NCBI RefSeq assembly: GCF_003634705.1
Contig: NZ_RBWU01000001.1
Span: 868,001 to 932,000 of the forward strand
Length of the DNA: 64,000 nt
Direction of reading: 5' to 3'
From: Actinomadura pelletieri DSM 43383
GTDB taxonomy: Bacteria > Actinomycetota > Actinomycetes > Streptosporangiales > Streptosporangiaceae
The position numbers and the translations under genes were made by a program. Positions 1-7,436 of this stretch are shown here, in pieces (position 1 is the first letter of the stretch; the number at the start of each line of letters is the position of its first letter). The notes below the pieces were generated by a model. The model was not told where the DNA came from. It made no database searches and saw only the letters and a list, made by a program, of their open reading frames with translations.

Positions 1-100
1 GTGCGGCGGAGCCCGTTCCGTGCGCCAGCCGCGCGACCCGTGCCCGGACCCCGGCGCGCATCAGCTCCGCCTGCTGCTCCGACGGTCGCTCCGACTCCAC
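1..100 (-). CDS. Possible start of a gene running off the left edge
   Basis: On the minus strand a frame opens at a GTG (98-100), just after an in-frame stop, and runs to the window edge without interruption. The roughly 33 visible residues are charged and Arg/Ala rich (VESERPSEQQAELMRAGVRA and on), which looks like ordinary coding sequence of this genome. No clear ribosome binding site and no domain is visible, so this is a weak call and the product is unknown. Confidence 0.3.
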   Translation of the reverse strand, partial: MESERPSEQQAELMRAGVRARVARLAHGTGSAA

Positions 101-178
101 ATCGCCATATCACCACTACTCAGGGTGTCGGTGGTCGGAAACGGCCCTCATCGGCCACCGCTCGGCGGTTCTGGCCTG

Positions 179-742
179 TCAGAGGTCGAGGACGGCCAGG
201 ATGAAATGGACTTCGCCGTCTGTGGTGTTGGCGTACGAGTGGGGGCGGTCGCCGACGAAGACGGCCGCCGTTCCTTCTCCGACGAGGTCTGTCCGGCCGT
301 CCACGCCGAGGGTGAGCGTCCCCTGGTTGACGTAGACGATTTCCTTGGTGCCCGGCACGTGGGCGTCGCTATCGCGGGTCTCGCCGGGTTGGAGTTCCCA
401 ACGCCACAGCTCCAGTGAGGGGCGCGGGTCGCTTCCGGCGAGGAGCGTCCCCGTGCCGCCGTTCTCGCCCTGCCAGAGGACCACGTGTCGTTCCGGGCGG
501 AACAGCCTCACCGGCGGCTCTTCCTCCACCTGGACGAGTCGTGTCAGCGGGACCCCGAGGGCGTCGGAGATGCGGATGAGCGTGCCCAGGTTCGGGTTGC
601 CGCGTCCCTGTTCGAGGCCGACCAGGACGCCCTTGCTCACCCCGGCGCGTCCGGCCAGTTCGTCCAGGCTCCAGCCGTGGCTCGCCCGGAGCGCCCGGAC
701 GGTCCGAGCCACGGCCTCGCCGATGGCCTCTTGCTCGCTCAC
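179..742 (-). CDS. XRE-family regulator with C-terminal cupin domain
   Basis: 187 residues. Residues about 8-65 form an XRE helix-turn-helix (ASHGWSLDELAGRAGVSKGV, then a second helix GNPNLGTLIRISDALGVPLT). Residues about 100-187 form a small cupin beta-barrel (WELQPGETRDSDAHVPGTKE, then VGEGTAAVFVGDRPHSYANT). This XRE-cupin architecture is common in actinobacteria and other bacteria for repressors that sense small metabolites through the cupin. The gene is divergent from the B3/4-eamA pair and shares about 137 bp of intergenic DNA containing a 16-bp palindrome, so control of that pair and autoregulation are likely. That regulatory link is inferred from position only. Confidence 0.85.
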   Translation of the reverse strand: MSEQEAIGEAVARTVRALRASHGWSLDELAGRAGVSKGVLVGLEQGRGNPNLGTLIRISDALGVPLTRLVQVEEEPPVRLFRPERHVVLWQGENGGTGTLLAGSDPRPSLELWRWELQPGETRDSDAHVPGTKEIVYVNQGTLTLGVDGRTDLVGEGTAAVFVGDRPHSYANTTDGEVHFILAVLDL

Positions 743-814
743 ATGACCTCCCGATCACCAGGCCCTCACGATCCCACGATGCCGGGTCGGCGGTGACCAC
801 GAGACGTCCGTATC

Positions 815-830
815 ACCGACCATGGTCGGT
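815..830. promoter_or_regulatory. 16-bp perfect palindrome between divergent genes
   Basis: The sequence accgaccatggtcggt is a perfect palindrome lying 50-65 bases upstream of the B3/4 gene start and 73 bases upstream of the XRE-cupin start. Its position suggests an operator for the divergently encoded XRE-cupin regulator. Binding is inferred, not shown. Confidence 0.45.
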
Positions 831-879
831 ATGATGATATGTAGAGTTCGTTAAAATGACCGGCGTGAGGGAGTGAGCG

Positions 880-1545
880 ATGCTGGACCGGGTTGCGGTG
901 GACGAGGCCGTTCGGGAGCTACGGCCCGACTTCGCCGTGCTCGTCGTGATCGCCGAGGGGCTGGCGAACGGGCCCGGCGATCACGTGTCGGAGGGCTGGC
1001 TGGCCGACGCGGCGACGAAGGCCGACGCGAACGATCCGCATGTGGAGGCCTGGCACGAGGCCTACCGGGCGTTCGGCGCCAAACCGAAGCGAACCCGGCC
1101 CTCGGTGGACGCGCTGCTCCGGCGGGGCGGTTCGCTCCCGTCCATCAACAGGGTGGTGGACGCCTACAACGCGGTGAGCGTGGAGTACGCCCTGCCGATC
1201 GGCGGCGAGGACCTCGACGCCTACCAGGGGGCGGCGCGGCTGGTGCGCGCCACCGGGGACGAGCCGTTCGACGTGGTCGTCGACGGCGAACCCGCCGTCG
1301 ACCACCCCGACCCGGGCGAGGTCGTCTGGCGGGACGACGCGGGCGTGACCTGCCGGCGCTGGAACTGGCGCCAGTGTGTCCGCACCCGGCTCACCGAAAC
1401 CACGAAGAACGGCTTCTTCCTCCTCGAACGCCTCGAGCCGTACCCGATGGAGCGGCTGACCGAGGCCGGGGAGCGCCTGACCGAACTGCTCCGGGAGATC
1501 GCACCCGACGTCCGGGTCACGAGCCGACTCGTCGGCGGGCCGTGA
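880..1545 (+). CDS. B3/4 domain-containing protein
   Basis: 221 residues, ATG start preceded by a GAGGGAG ribosome binding site. The whole protein resembles the stand-alone B3/B4 domain found in the beta subunit of phenylalanyl-tRNA synthetase: the stretch FGAKPKRTRPSVDALLRRGG, then SLPSINRVVDAYNAVSVEYA and LPIGGEDLD, is typical of the family. Related B3/4 proteins are thought to act in editing or hydrolysis of mischarged aminoacyl species or related small molecules, but the free-standing group has no firm assignment. Its stop overlaps the start of the EamA gene by one base (TGATG), so the two are probably co-transcribed and translationally coupled. Confidence 0.85.
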   Translation: MLDRVAVDEAVRELRPDFAVLVVIAEGLANGPGDHVSEGWLADAATKADANDPHVEAWHEAYRAFGAKPKRTRPSVDALLRRGGSLPSINRVVDAYNAVSVEYALPIGGEDLDAYQGAARLVRATGDEPFDVVVDGEPAVDHPDPGEVVWRDDAGVTCRRWNWRQCVRTRLTETTKNGFFLLERLEPYPMERLTEAGERLTELLREIAPDVRVTSRLVGGP

Positions 1546-2426
1546 TGGTCATGGTTCTCGCGCTGGGCGCGGCGCTCGCCTACGGGGTGGCGGACTTTCT
1601 CGGCGGCGCGGTAGCCCGGAAGTCAACGGTGCTCAGGGCCCTGACCTGGTGCGTCCCGGCCGGACTGGTGGTCGTCCTGGTGTCCGCGCTGCTCACCGGC
1701 GGCCGCATCGGGGCCGCACCGATGGCCTGGGGATTCCTGGGCGGTCTCAGCGGCGGAACGGGCCTGATCGCCTTCTACCGGGCGCTCGCCCGCGGCCCGA
1801 TGAGCGTGGTGGCCCCCGTGTCCGCGCTGGCCGGGGCCGTCCTCCCGGTCGCGGTGGGCGTGGTCGGCGGCGAGCGACTGGACCGGTCCGTGGTGGTCGG
1901 CGTCCTGCTGTGCCTCGTCGCGATCGGACTGGTCAGCATGGAGGCCGGAACCGCAGAGAAGTCCGGCGACGCCTCCGTCCGCGCCCGGCGGCGCCTGCTG
2001 GACTCGGGCCCGTTGATGGCGGCGGCATCCGGAATCTGCTTCGGAGTCTTCTTCGTGGTGCTTAAGGAGGCCGGCGACGACAACGGGCTCTGGCCGATCG
2101 TCGGCGCACGTACCGGCACCCTCACCGTCGTGGCGGCGGCACTGCTGGTCATGGCACTCCGCGGCCGCGACCTCGGCCCGCCGGTACCGGGCCGAACGCT
2201 GCTGGCCCTGGCGCTGCTGTCCGGCACCCTGGACACGGGCGCGAACGTGCTCTACTTCCTCGCCGCCCACGAGGGAATGCTCAGCCTCGCCGCCGTACTG
2301 ACGTCCCTCTACCCGGCGATCACCGTCCTGCTGGCCAGAATCGCCTACAGCGAACGACTCCGCACCGTCCAACGCATCGGCATGGCCATCGCCGTCGCCG
2401 GCGTAGCACTCGTAACAGCAGGCTAA
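1545..2426 (+). CDS. EamA/DMT-family membrane transporter
   Basis: 293 residues with about ten hydrophobic segments arranged as two EamA repeats, starting MVMVLALGAALAYGVADFLG, which is typical of drug/metabolite transporters of the plasma membrane. I chose the ATG at 1545 because it overlaps the stop of the B3/4 gene; a longer upstream frame is only the shadow of that gene. Substrate unknown; coupling to the B3/4 gene and the cupin regulator suggests export or uptake of an amino-acid-like compound. Its last 20 codons plus stop (RTVQRIGMAIAVAGVALVTA, G, stop) are repeated twice near 6.1-6.25 kb at the right edge of the island. Confidence 0.9.
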   Translation: MVMVLALGAALAYGVADFLGGAVARKSTVLRALTWCVPAGLVVVLVSALLTGGRIGAAPMAWGFLGGLSGGTGLIAFYRALARGPMSVVAPVSALAGAVLPVAVGVVGGERLDRSVVVGVLLCLVAIGLVSMEAGTAEKSGDASVRARRRLLDSGPLMAAASGICFGVFFVVLKEAGDDNGLWPIVGARTGTLTVVAAALLVMALRGRDLGPPVPGRTLLALALLSGTLDTGANVLYFLAAHEGMLSLAAVLTSLYPAITVLLARIAYSERLRTVQRIGMAIAVAGVALVTAG

Positions 2427-2528
2427 ACGTCTGAAGGCCGTCGTCCCGGGGATGGGGCGGCGGCCTTCGCGTGGCGGTGGTGGTGGGATTCGAACCCACG
2501 GAAGCTTGCACTTCACACGCTTTCGAGG
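2425..2528. repeat. Left direct repeat (att-like), with tRNA-Ser 3' remnant
   Basis: 104 bp repeated at 6257-6360 with two mismatches. It starts at the eamA stop, contains a hairpin terminator, and ends in the anticodon loop of tRNA-Ser(CGA). Bases 2475-2528 are identical to the 3' 54 bases of the intact tRNA at 6307-6391; from 2529 on the sequences diverge. This is the expected footprint of site-specific integration into a tRNA 3' end. Confidence 0.85.
2434..2467. terminator. Hairpin terminator after eamA
   Basis: AAGGCCGTCG and CGGCGGCCTT form a 10-bp stem with one mismatch around a G-rich loop, 8 bases after the eamA stop. It is duplicated at 6266-6299 downstream of the intact tRNA. It may end both eamA and the tRNA transcript. 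Confidence 0.6.
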
Positions 2529-2790
2529 TCTGCGGATGTCTGTCCGCCCATGATCGGCCGAGTGCTCCGCACACGCTCAAGCCGTGGTCAACCCTGTACG
2601 TAGGCAGCTGCCACAACGCGGCCAAGGTAGTCCCAACTGCCTCGACTATCTCACATACCTCAGCGTTGCACCGCGAGGTGATCAACTTCTCAACGATCTA
2701 GGGATCTTCCACTGGATCTCGGGGAAGAAGTACCTCAAGGAGCTTGTCCTGTCAGACCCGTATGCGAGAGTTTAAGGTAAGGAGGTCGAC

Positions 2791-2985
2791 ATGGCAGGTA
2801 CAGTCATCATCCGCCACGAACATACTCCTTCTCCTTCTGGCTGCAGATGGTGCGGTGAGCCTGATCGCGGCCACGGTCGACGTTGGGTTAGCTCGGTGGG
2901 ATGGCATTTCTGGGCTGCTCCCACCGATAAGCAGAGAAAGATGCGAATGCTCTCCCGCAGAAGAAGCAGGCAGGTTGAATCTTAA
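2791..2985 (+). CDS. Small conserved CxxC protein of actinobacterial mobile elements
   Basis: 64 residues with a strong ribosome binding site (AAGGAGG, seven bases before the ATG). The core CRWCGEPDRGHGRRWVSSVG, followed by WHFWAAPTDKQRKMRM, contains a CxxC pair and ends in a basic tail. I recall proteins with this pattern from actinobacterial plasmids, phages and integrative elements, but I know no assigned function. Its 3' end overlaps the convergent OLD gene by four bases. It is probably a zinc-knuckle-like accessory of the island. Confidence 0.6.
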   Translation: MAGTVIIRHEHTPSPSGCRWCGEPDRGHGRRWVSSVGWHFWAAPTDKQRKMRMLSRRRSRQVES

Positions 2986-4802
2986 TCGTTAGCTAGCTTA
3001 ATGAGGCTGGCGAACAATTGCCGCAATTGCAGGGGCACATCTTCTGGGCATTGAAGGGTCTTGGCAAGCTGGTAAAGCATCTCCGGCTTTCCGCCTGGCG
3101 CCGCTTGACTTCTTTCTCTGACCATGTCGAAAACCTTCTGACTGAACTTTTTTTCGTTGCGTAGTTGATTGAAGTCGCTGGCCTTCCAACTTGCACCGTC
3201 GACCCGTTTCCAGAGAAGATTAGCGGCCTTCGCCCACTGTTCACCCGAGAACAGCTCCTCTATCTCATTGGGATTGCCTAGCCAGGTAACATCTTTACCG
3301 GGGTCGATGCCAAACCTTGCCAGCTTGTCGGGCGTAAACAGACCCCGCGGCCGAGTCTTACTGTCTGCGTCCACCGCCAGCATGGCAGTTCTACCATGCT
3401 TTAGCAGGAAGCGAGTAAAATGCAGAGCACCTTCATTGTTGTTGCAAGCCCATAGGGCGATGCCGGCAGACTGAAGATGCATTTGCTCCGACAACCTGAA
3501 AAGCAGGGGAAGCACCTGTTGTTCCGTTGGGCCCTCTACTCCAACGAAGCATCTTTCGTGGAGGAGTACCGAGTTCCTCACTCCTAGTGCGCTTGCAATG
3601 TTACCCAGATGTATATCCGGATCGCCTGCGTCTTCCAGCCTCTCCATAGATGTACGCTGCTCAAGTAGGCGCAGGTGTACGATGTTCGAGATATCGACGC
3701 CATCGATCAGATTGAGTGAGTGAGTGGCCACTAGAACTTGTATATGAGACAGTTTACATTGGGAGCGAATCAAATCCATCACGCGCCGCTGGTGTACGTA
3801 ATCCAGGTGGGTGTCTGGCTCGTCATAAGCCACAAGCAAGTTGGGCGAGTCGTCTTTGGTCTCTTCTGTAGTATGAGCTTCCTCTTGCTGACGCAGAATG
3901 TCATTGGTCCATTCCCAGACGGCAAGAGCCACTCTGCGAGCCCGTCCAGAACCAGTACTTGCCAAGCTGACATCTTCCCCCTCCACCTGAGACAAGATGA
4001 GCTCAGTGCGCTTCAGGCCAGCCTGGAACGAAACCTCGGGCCTCACTTCGGCCCCGATTAGATCAGGACACCTCTCCCTCACATGCGTGCACAGGTCTTC
4101 TGCGTCCCCGCGAAGTTTCTCCGAAAGAGTATTTTCGAGTTCGCTGATTCTTCCCTGGAGATTCTCGTCCTGCAAGTGTGTCCGGTAGCGACTGTGTAGA
4201 GCCGCCCTAATTGTTTCATCTGCATCAGGGATCAATCCACCGAAATAGAGAAACTGTGGCATTCGTCTCTTGACAGTCGGCTCCACCTGGACCCATTCAA
4301 GAACCTTTGGGCCCCGAGCTGCATACTCCTCGAGCCTTTTAAGTAGATCAGCTCGAAGGCCACGGACATCGAGGCCGAACTCAGCGTTGAGTGCCTTGAG
4401 CTCTGGAACCCTTAGCTTAGGCAATTCGCGCAGACGTGCGTCTTCTGGAACCTCGCGGTAAATCTCTAGCTTCGAACCGACCTCGGGAGAGAACGTGCGT
4501 CGTATGCGTACATGCGCCGGCAGCCCCAGTTCGGCCCGCTCTGCATCTGAAAGAATAAATGTTCCTTCAACGCATACTTCAGTTTCCCGTTCAGTCCGCG
4601 AAGCGCTTCCATCTTCGGCAATAGAGAAGGTCAGGTCGTTCTCGGTGGCATCATTGGCCCCTAGGAGGAAACCTGCGGCAGTAAGGGTGGCACTTTTTCC
4701 GCCGTCATTATGGCCGGTAATGATGGTTGGAGAGAGGACCGGTATACCGCTTACAGAAGAGAGTGAACGGAATCCCTGGACATTGAAAGATTCCAGCTGC
4801 AT
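2982..4802 (-). CDS. OLD-family ATPase/TOPRIM endonuclease
   Basis: 606 residues. N-terminal SMC/ABC-type ATPase: Walker A GHNDGGKS (30-37), a signature-like STGSGRARR (282-290), Walker B LLVAYDEPD (322-330) and H-loop ATHS (359-362). C-terminal TOPRIM nuclease domain: VEGPTEQQ (422-429), metal-binding DAD (478-480) and a following acidic NEIEELF (512-518). This two-part layout is that of OLD nucleases (P2 Old, GajA of Gabija), which cleave DNA in antiphage defence. No UvrD-type helicase (GajB) is adjacent; instead a 110-residue WYL-like gene overlaps its start by one base (TAATG), indicating coupled translation. Codon use is AT-richer than the host. Function as defence is inferred. Confidence 0.85.
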   Translation of the reverse strand: MQLESFNVQGFRSLSSVSGIPVLSPTIITGHNDGGKSATLTAAGFLLGANDATENDLTFSIAEDGSASRTERETEVCVEGTFILSDAERAELGLPAHVRIRRTFSPEVGSKLEIYREVPEDARLRELPKLRVPELKALNAEFGLDVRGLRADLLKRLEEYAARGPKVLEWVQVEPTVKRRMPQFLYFGGLIPDADETIRAALHSRYRTHLQDENLQGRISELENTLSEKLRGDAEDLCTHVRERCPDLIGAEVRPEVSFQAGLKRTELILSQVEGEDVSLASTGSGRARRVALAVWEWTNDILRQQEEAHTTEETKDDSPNLLVAYDEPDTHLDYVHQRRVMDLIRSQCKLSHIQVLVATHSLNLIDGVDISNIVHLRLLEQRTSMERLEDAGDPDIHLGNIASALGVRNSVLLHERCFVGVEGPTEQQVLPLLFRLSEQMHLQSAGIALWACNNNEGALHFTRFLLKHGRTAMLAVDADSKTRPRGLFTPDKLARFGIDPGKDVTWLGNPNEIEELFSGEQWAKAANLLWKRVDGASWKASDFNQLRNEKKFSQKVFDMVRERSQAAPGGKPEMLYQLAKTLQCPEDVPLQLRQLFASLIKLAND

Positions 4803-5134
4803 TAGCGAGCGTCCTCCATGCAGTGCGCTACTAGATGTGCATACCTCTTAGAAGAAAGATTCAGGCCGGGAGCAGGCGTGAAAGTGAACTCTAGTTCTTC
4901 TAGGTCAAGGATATTTTCGACTAACAAAGGCCGCCATCCCGGTAGTGACTTCGAGGAAGTGGCTCCCGAAATCTGATACACGTCAACATAAGTACCGTGC
5001 GTGGATCGATAGAGGACATGAGGCTGCGCAAGGCGCCACCCAAGATCGTTGATTCTACCCGAACTGGATCGGTAGCGGAGTTTCACTGTGGTCCTGTTAC
5101 GAACCGCCTTGAGTAAAATGTCCTCTATGTCCAT
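4802..5134 (-). CDS. Small WYL-like protein coupled to the OLD nuclease
   Basis: 110 residues, first gene of a two-gene unit. An N-terminal helix and strand (AVRNRTTVKLRYRSSSGRIN) are followed by RLAQPHVLY, and then by VDVYQISGATSSKSLPGWRP and LLVENILDLEELEF. This matches the pattern of WYL domains and their short stand-alone relatives (the P-H-x-L strand, a beta-turn and a terminal interaction helix). WYL domains sense ligands, often nucleic acids or nucleotides, and regulate defence genes. There is no winged helix here, so it may act as a ligand-sensing subunit or brake for the nuclease rather than as a repressor. That role is inference. Confidence 0.65.
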   Translation of the reverse strand: MDIEDILLKAVRNRTTVKLRYRSSSGRINDLGWRLAQPHVLYRSTHGTYVDVYQISGATSSKSLPGWRPLLVENILDLEELEFTFTPAPGLNLSSKRYAHLVAHCMEDAR

Positions 5135-5799
5135 GTCTGTGCTCCTGGTCCTACAAGGAATGATGAGTCTAGTGTAAAGATCTTGAAAAGTGTCGGCGAC
5201 GCGCCAGCACAGTTAGTCGTGCCACTTGACGAGTGGTCCGGGGATGGGGCCGGGCTTTCCTGTCTGCGGTGGCCTTTGCTCTTTGCTAAGCTTGCCGTTT
5301 TGGCCATGTGGCACACCTGTAAGAGCGCGAGGAACGGCGACACCTCAGCTGAATATTGCACGCCGGAGAGCCGGTCGCGTCGGTTGAAGGAGACTGCATG
5401 TTCAGCCCCGGACGCTCGAAATGGCCACTTAGCGAACACAATGGGGCGGTGATGGAACGTTTCATAATAGCAGTTGTGGGCTACCCAAGGTAAAAGGTTA
5501 AGGGTGGTCGCAGAGCCTCTGCTTTGGCGGAGCCAAGATTTCAATTGACGTCAGATTGATCCCGGTAGTCGAATCCCTATGCAGAGTTCCTGGCCCTGAG
5601 CCTTCACTTCCGGCCTGGGGAGGTTCGCCAGCGTCGTCCCGGGGCAAGTCGGCAACATACGTGCCCCTGCGTGGACCGCAATCATCGAACTCGGCCGGGT
5701 TTTCGACGTAATTCTGCTTCTGGGCACGCAGTGCCCCGACAAAGCCTCTCTACCGACCGGCGTCTCAGCAAATGCGGGGAACCGGTTCTGCCGCGGGTT

Positions 5800-6084
5800 A
5801 TGGGGCAGGTCGAGTACGACATGGTTCTCGGCACCTCGGCGCACCGCAACGGACTCCGAGCCACGGCTGTCGGCCTCCTGGACAAGGGCATCGGGTACCT
5901 GGCCGGGGATGCCGGCGACTCGCAGATCGACTGCTCCTACTACATCGACAACCTCACTGCGGACCGCATCTGCGAGCGTGCCCGGGCCCTGCAGAAGGCC
6001 GCTGACACCCTGACCGGCCACGCAGGCGGCGAGGCCTCCGCACCGTCCAACGCATCGGCATGGCCATCGCCGTCGCCGGCGTAG
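5800..6084 (+). pseudogene. Truncated island gene fused to an eamA 3'-end copy
   Basis: An ATG-initiated frame of 94 codons. The first 80 residues have normal high-GC coding character (for example GTSAHRNGLRATAVGLLDKG, then CSYYIDNLTADRICERARAL). At about 6042 it runs, out of frame, into the copied eamA 3' end. The C-terminus is therefore junction sequence, and the original gene is cut. I do not recognise the family. No strong ribosome binding site is visible. Confidence 0.4.
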
Positions 6085-6104
6085 TACCCGTAACAGCAGG
6101 CTGA
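6042..6104 (+). pseudogene. Near-identical copy of the eamA 3' end
   Basis: 63 bp match the resident eamA 3' end (2364-2426), with only a few changes, and keep frame and stop: RTVQRIGMAIAVAGVVPVTA, G, stop. It has no start and cannot be expressed alone. It marks a recombination junction inside the island. Confidence 0.8.
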
Positions 6105-6189
6105 ATCTCACCGGCGCCGACCCTGCCGGCGGTCGAGCGTCCCCACAGCGGTGCGGTGCTTGGGCAGAGCTGCGTCATCGGGAGCGCGG

Positions 6190-6256
6190 CTTCGCACTGT
6201 GGAGTGCGTTGGCATGGCCGTTGCGGGGCCGGGGTGGTGGTTGTGACGGTGGGGTG
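6190..6256 (+). pseudogene. Divergent second copy of an eamA 3' end
   Basis: Directly before the right repeat, the sequence reads RLRTVECVGMAVA, then after a one-base deletion AGVVVVTVG and TGA. Compared with resident eamA most differences are at third positions, as expected for an orthologue from another species rather than a random match. It sits at the same position relative to the terminator and tRNA as the resident gene. Confidence 0.65.
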
Positions 6257-6360
6257 AAACGTCTGAAGGCCGTCGTCCCGGGGATGGGGCGGCGGCCTTC
6301 GCGCTGCGGTGGTGGTGGGATTCGAACCCACGGAAGCTTGCACTTCACACGCTTTCGAGG
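6257..6360. repeat. Right direct repeat (att-like) forming the intact tRNA-Ser 3' part
   Basis: Copy of 2425-2528 with two mismatches. It includes the second terminator hairpin (6266-6299) and the 3' 54 bases of tRNA-Ser(CGA). The tRNA 5' part (6361-6391) is unique chromosomal DNA. Confidence 0.85.
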
Positions 6361-6391
6361 CGTGCGCCCTCGTCCACTAGGCGACACCACC
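6307..6391 (-). tRNA. tRNA-Ser(CGA)
   Basis: Folds as a class II tRNA. The acceptor stem is GGTGGTG with CACCACC, the anticodon stem CACGC/GCGTG encloses loop CTCGAAA (anticodon CGA, reading UCG), and there is a long variable arm and a T-arm GTGGG-TTCGAAT-CCCAC. The CCA end is not encoded. Its 3' part is supplied by the island repeat. Confidence 0.95.
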
Positions 6392-6401
6392 GCGGGAGAG
6401 C

Positions 6402-6902
6402 CTACCCGACTCTGCGGTGGGCGAAGAACTCGGTGAGCAGGGCCGCGCACTCGTCCGCCATGATCCCGGCGATCACCTCGGGGCGGTGGTTGAGGCGGCG
6501 GTCGCGGACGACGTCCCACAGGGATCCGACCGCGCCCGCCTTCGGGTCTACGGCGCCGTACACGATGCGTGCGAGTCGGGCCTGGACGGACGCTCCCGCG
6601 CACATCGTGCACGGCTCCAGGGTGACGACCAGCGTGCAGCCGGAGAGTCGCCAGGTTCCGAGGGACGATGCCGCGGCGCGCATCGCGACGATCTCCGCGT
6701 GGCCGGTGGGGTCGGCGCTTCGTTCGCGGTTGTTGTGACCCGTTCCGAGGATGGTGCCGGACTCGTCCAGGATGACCGCTCCGACCGGGATTTCTGCGTG
6801 CTCGAAGGCGTGGCGTGCTTCGTCCAGGGCGCGGTTCATGGGTGGTCTGAACGCGTCCAGGGTGGTGTCCGGCGACGGGGTGGGGTGGTCTGGGTCAGTC
6901 AC
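6402..6902 (-). CDS. tadA: tRNA adenosine-34 deaminase TadA
   Basis: 166 residues. It deaminates A34 of tRNA-Arg(ACG) to inosine. The zinc site and proton shuttle of the cytidine-deaminase fold are present: HAE (GHAEIVAMRAA, about residues 68-78) and PCTMCAGA (about 97-104). An internal Met at residue 22 (MNRALDEARHAF) is an alternative start and gives a more usual length, but the first start overlaps the preceding gene by eight bases, which fits an operon. It lies beside tRNA-Ser and two partner genes, as in other actinomycetes. Confidence 0.95.
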   Translation of the reverse strand: MTDPDHPTPSPDTTLDAFRPPMNRALDEARHAFEHAEIPVGAVILDESGTILGTGHNNRERSADPTGHAEIVAMRAAASSLGTWRLSGCTLVVTLEPCTMCAGASVQARLARIVYGAVDPKAGAVGSLWDVVRDRRLNHRPEVIAGIMADECAALLTEFFAHRRVG

Positions 6903-7332
6903 GGAGGCGGTCGAACTCCTCGCCGAAGCCGGCGTGTTCGGCGACGGCGAGGAGCGCGTCGCCGGGCAGGGCGCGTTCGCCCAGGTCGCTGAGCTGTTTG
7001 GGGTCGAGGCCGAGGTCGTCGAGCAGGGCCGGGTCGCCGCCTGGGTCGCCGTCCGGGACGTCCCCGACGAGCTGTTGGAACAGGGAGCCGAGGCCGTCCT
7101 CGCGGACGGTGGAGACGTAGGCGCGCGGCTCCTGGTCGTCGTCCAGCCGGACGATCGCGAACCAGTCGTCGTCCTGTTCGACGAGGAGCACCACCGGGTC
7201 GCCGTAGGACTCGACGGCCGCCTCCCGCATCAGGTCGGCGACGTCGTCGACGTGTTCGGCCTCGGCGAGGAGGGCCTCGGTGCCGACCCAGCCCTGCGGG
7301 GTCCGCGCGAACACGGCGGCGAAATAGGACAC
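6895..7332 (-). CDS. tRNA adenosine deaminase-associated protein (copy 1)
   Basis: 145 residues from a GTG at 7330-7332 (SYFAAVFARTPQGWVGTEAL is the family-typical beginning); a longer frame to 7428 adds low-quality sequence. Members of this acidic actinobacterial family are encoded directly upstream of tadA and are named for that context, with no proven activity. It contains a repeated strand-turn pattern (DPVVLLVEQDDDWFAIVRLD) and an acidic C-terminus (LLDDLGLDPKQLSDLGERAL). A paralogue lies immediately upstream. Confidence 0.85.
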   Translation of the reverse strand: MSYFAAVFARTPQGWVGTEALLAEAEHVDDVADLMREAAVESYGDPVVLLVEQDDDWFAIVRLDDDQEPRAYVSTVREDGLGSLFQQLVGDVPDGDPGGDPALLDDLGLDPKQLSDLGERALPGDALLAVAEHAGFGEEFDRLRD

Positions 7333-7436
7333 CTGCTCATTGTGGCCCAGGAGGTCGCCCCGGTCACACCCCCTCACCTCCGCTTGGTTGGGTGGGAGGC
7401 TTCCGTCGCCGTGGATCCGGCTGTTCACCGGCGGGG

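Larger units (their letters stand above)
2529..6360. mobile_element. 3.8-kb island integrated in tRNA-Ser(CGA)
   Basis: Bounded by the 104-bp direct repeats at 2425-2528 and 6257-6360. The interior up to about 5.6 kb is clearly AT-richer than the flanks and uses A/T third positions, a sign of transfer. Contents: a small CRWCG protein, an OLD nuclease with WYL-like partner, and a decayed right end with a truncated gene and two eamA 3'-end copies. No integrase, excisionase or replication gene is visible, so this is either a degraded remnant or is mobilised in trans. I see no convincing gene in 2529-2790 or in 5135-5799; reading frames there are short and lack composition or ribosome binding support. 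Confidence 0.75.

Noticed and set aside
2475..2528. Second tRNA-Ser gene
   Set aside because: Only the 3' 54 bases are present; the D-arm and 5' acceptor strand are missing, so it is an attachment-site remnant.
2982..4802. Gabija GajA
   Set aside because: Domain layout is similar, but no UvrD-like gajB is adjacent and a WYL-like gene is coupled instead, so I keep the general OLD label.
5125..5544. 139-codon minus-strand frame upstream of the WYL-like gene
   Set aside because: No ribosome binding site, no recognisable fold and irregular codon use; it overlaps the likely promoter of the module.
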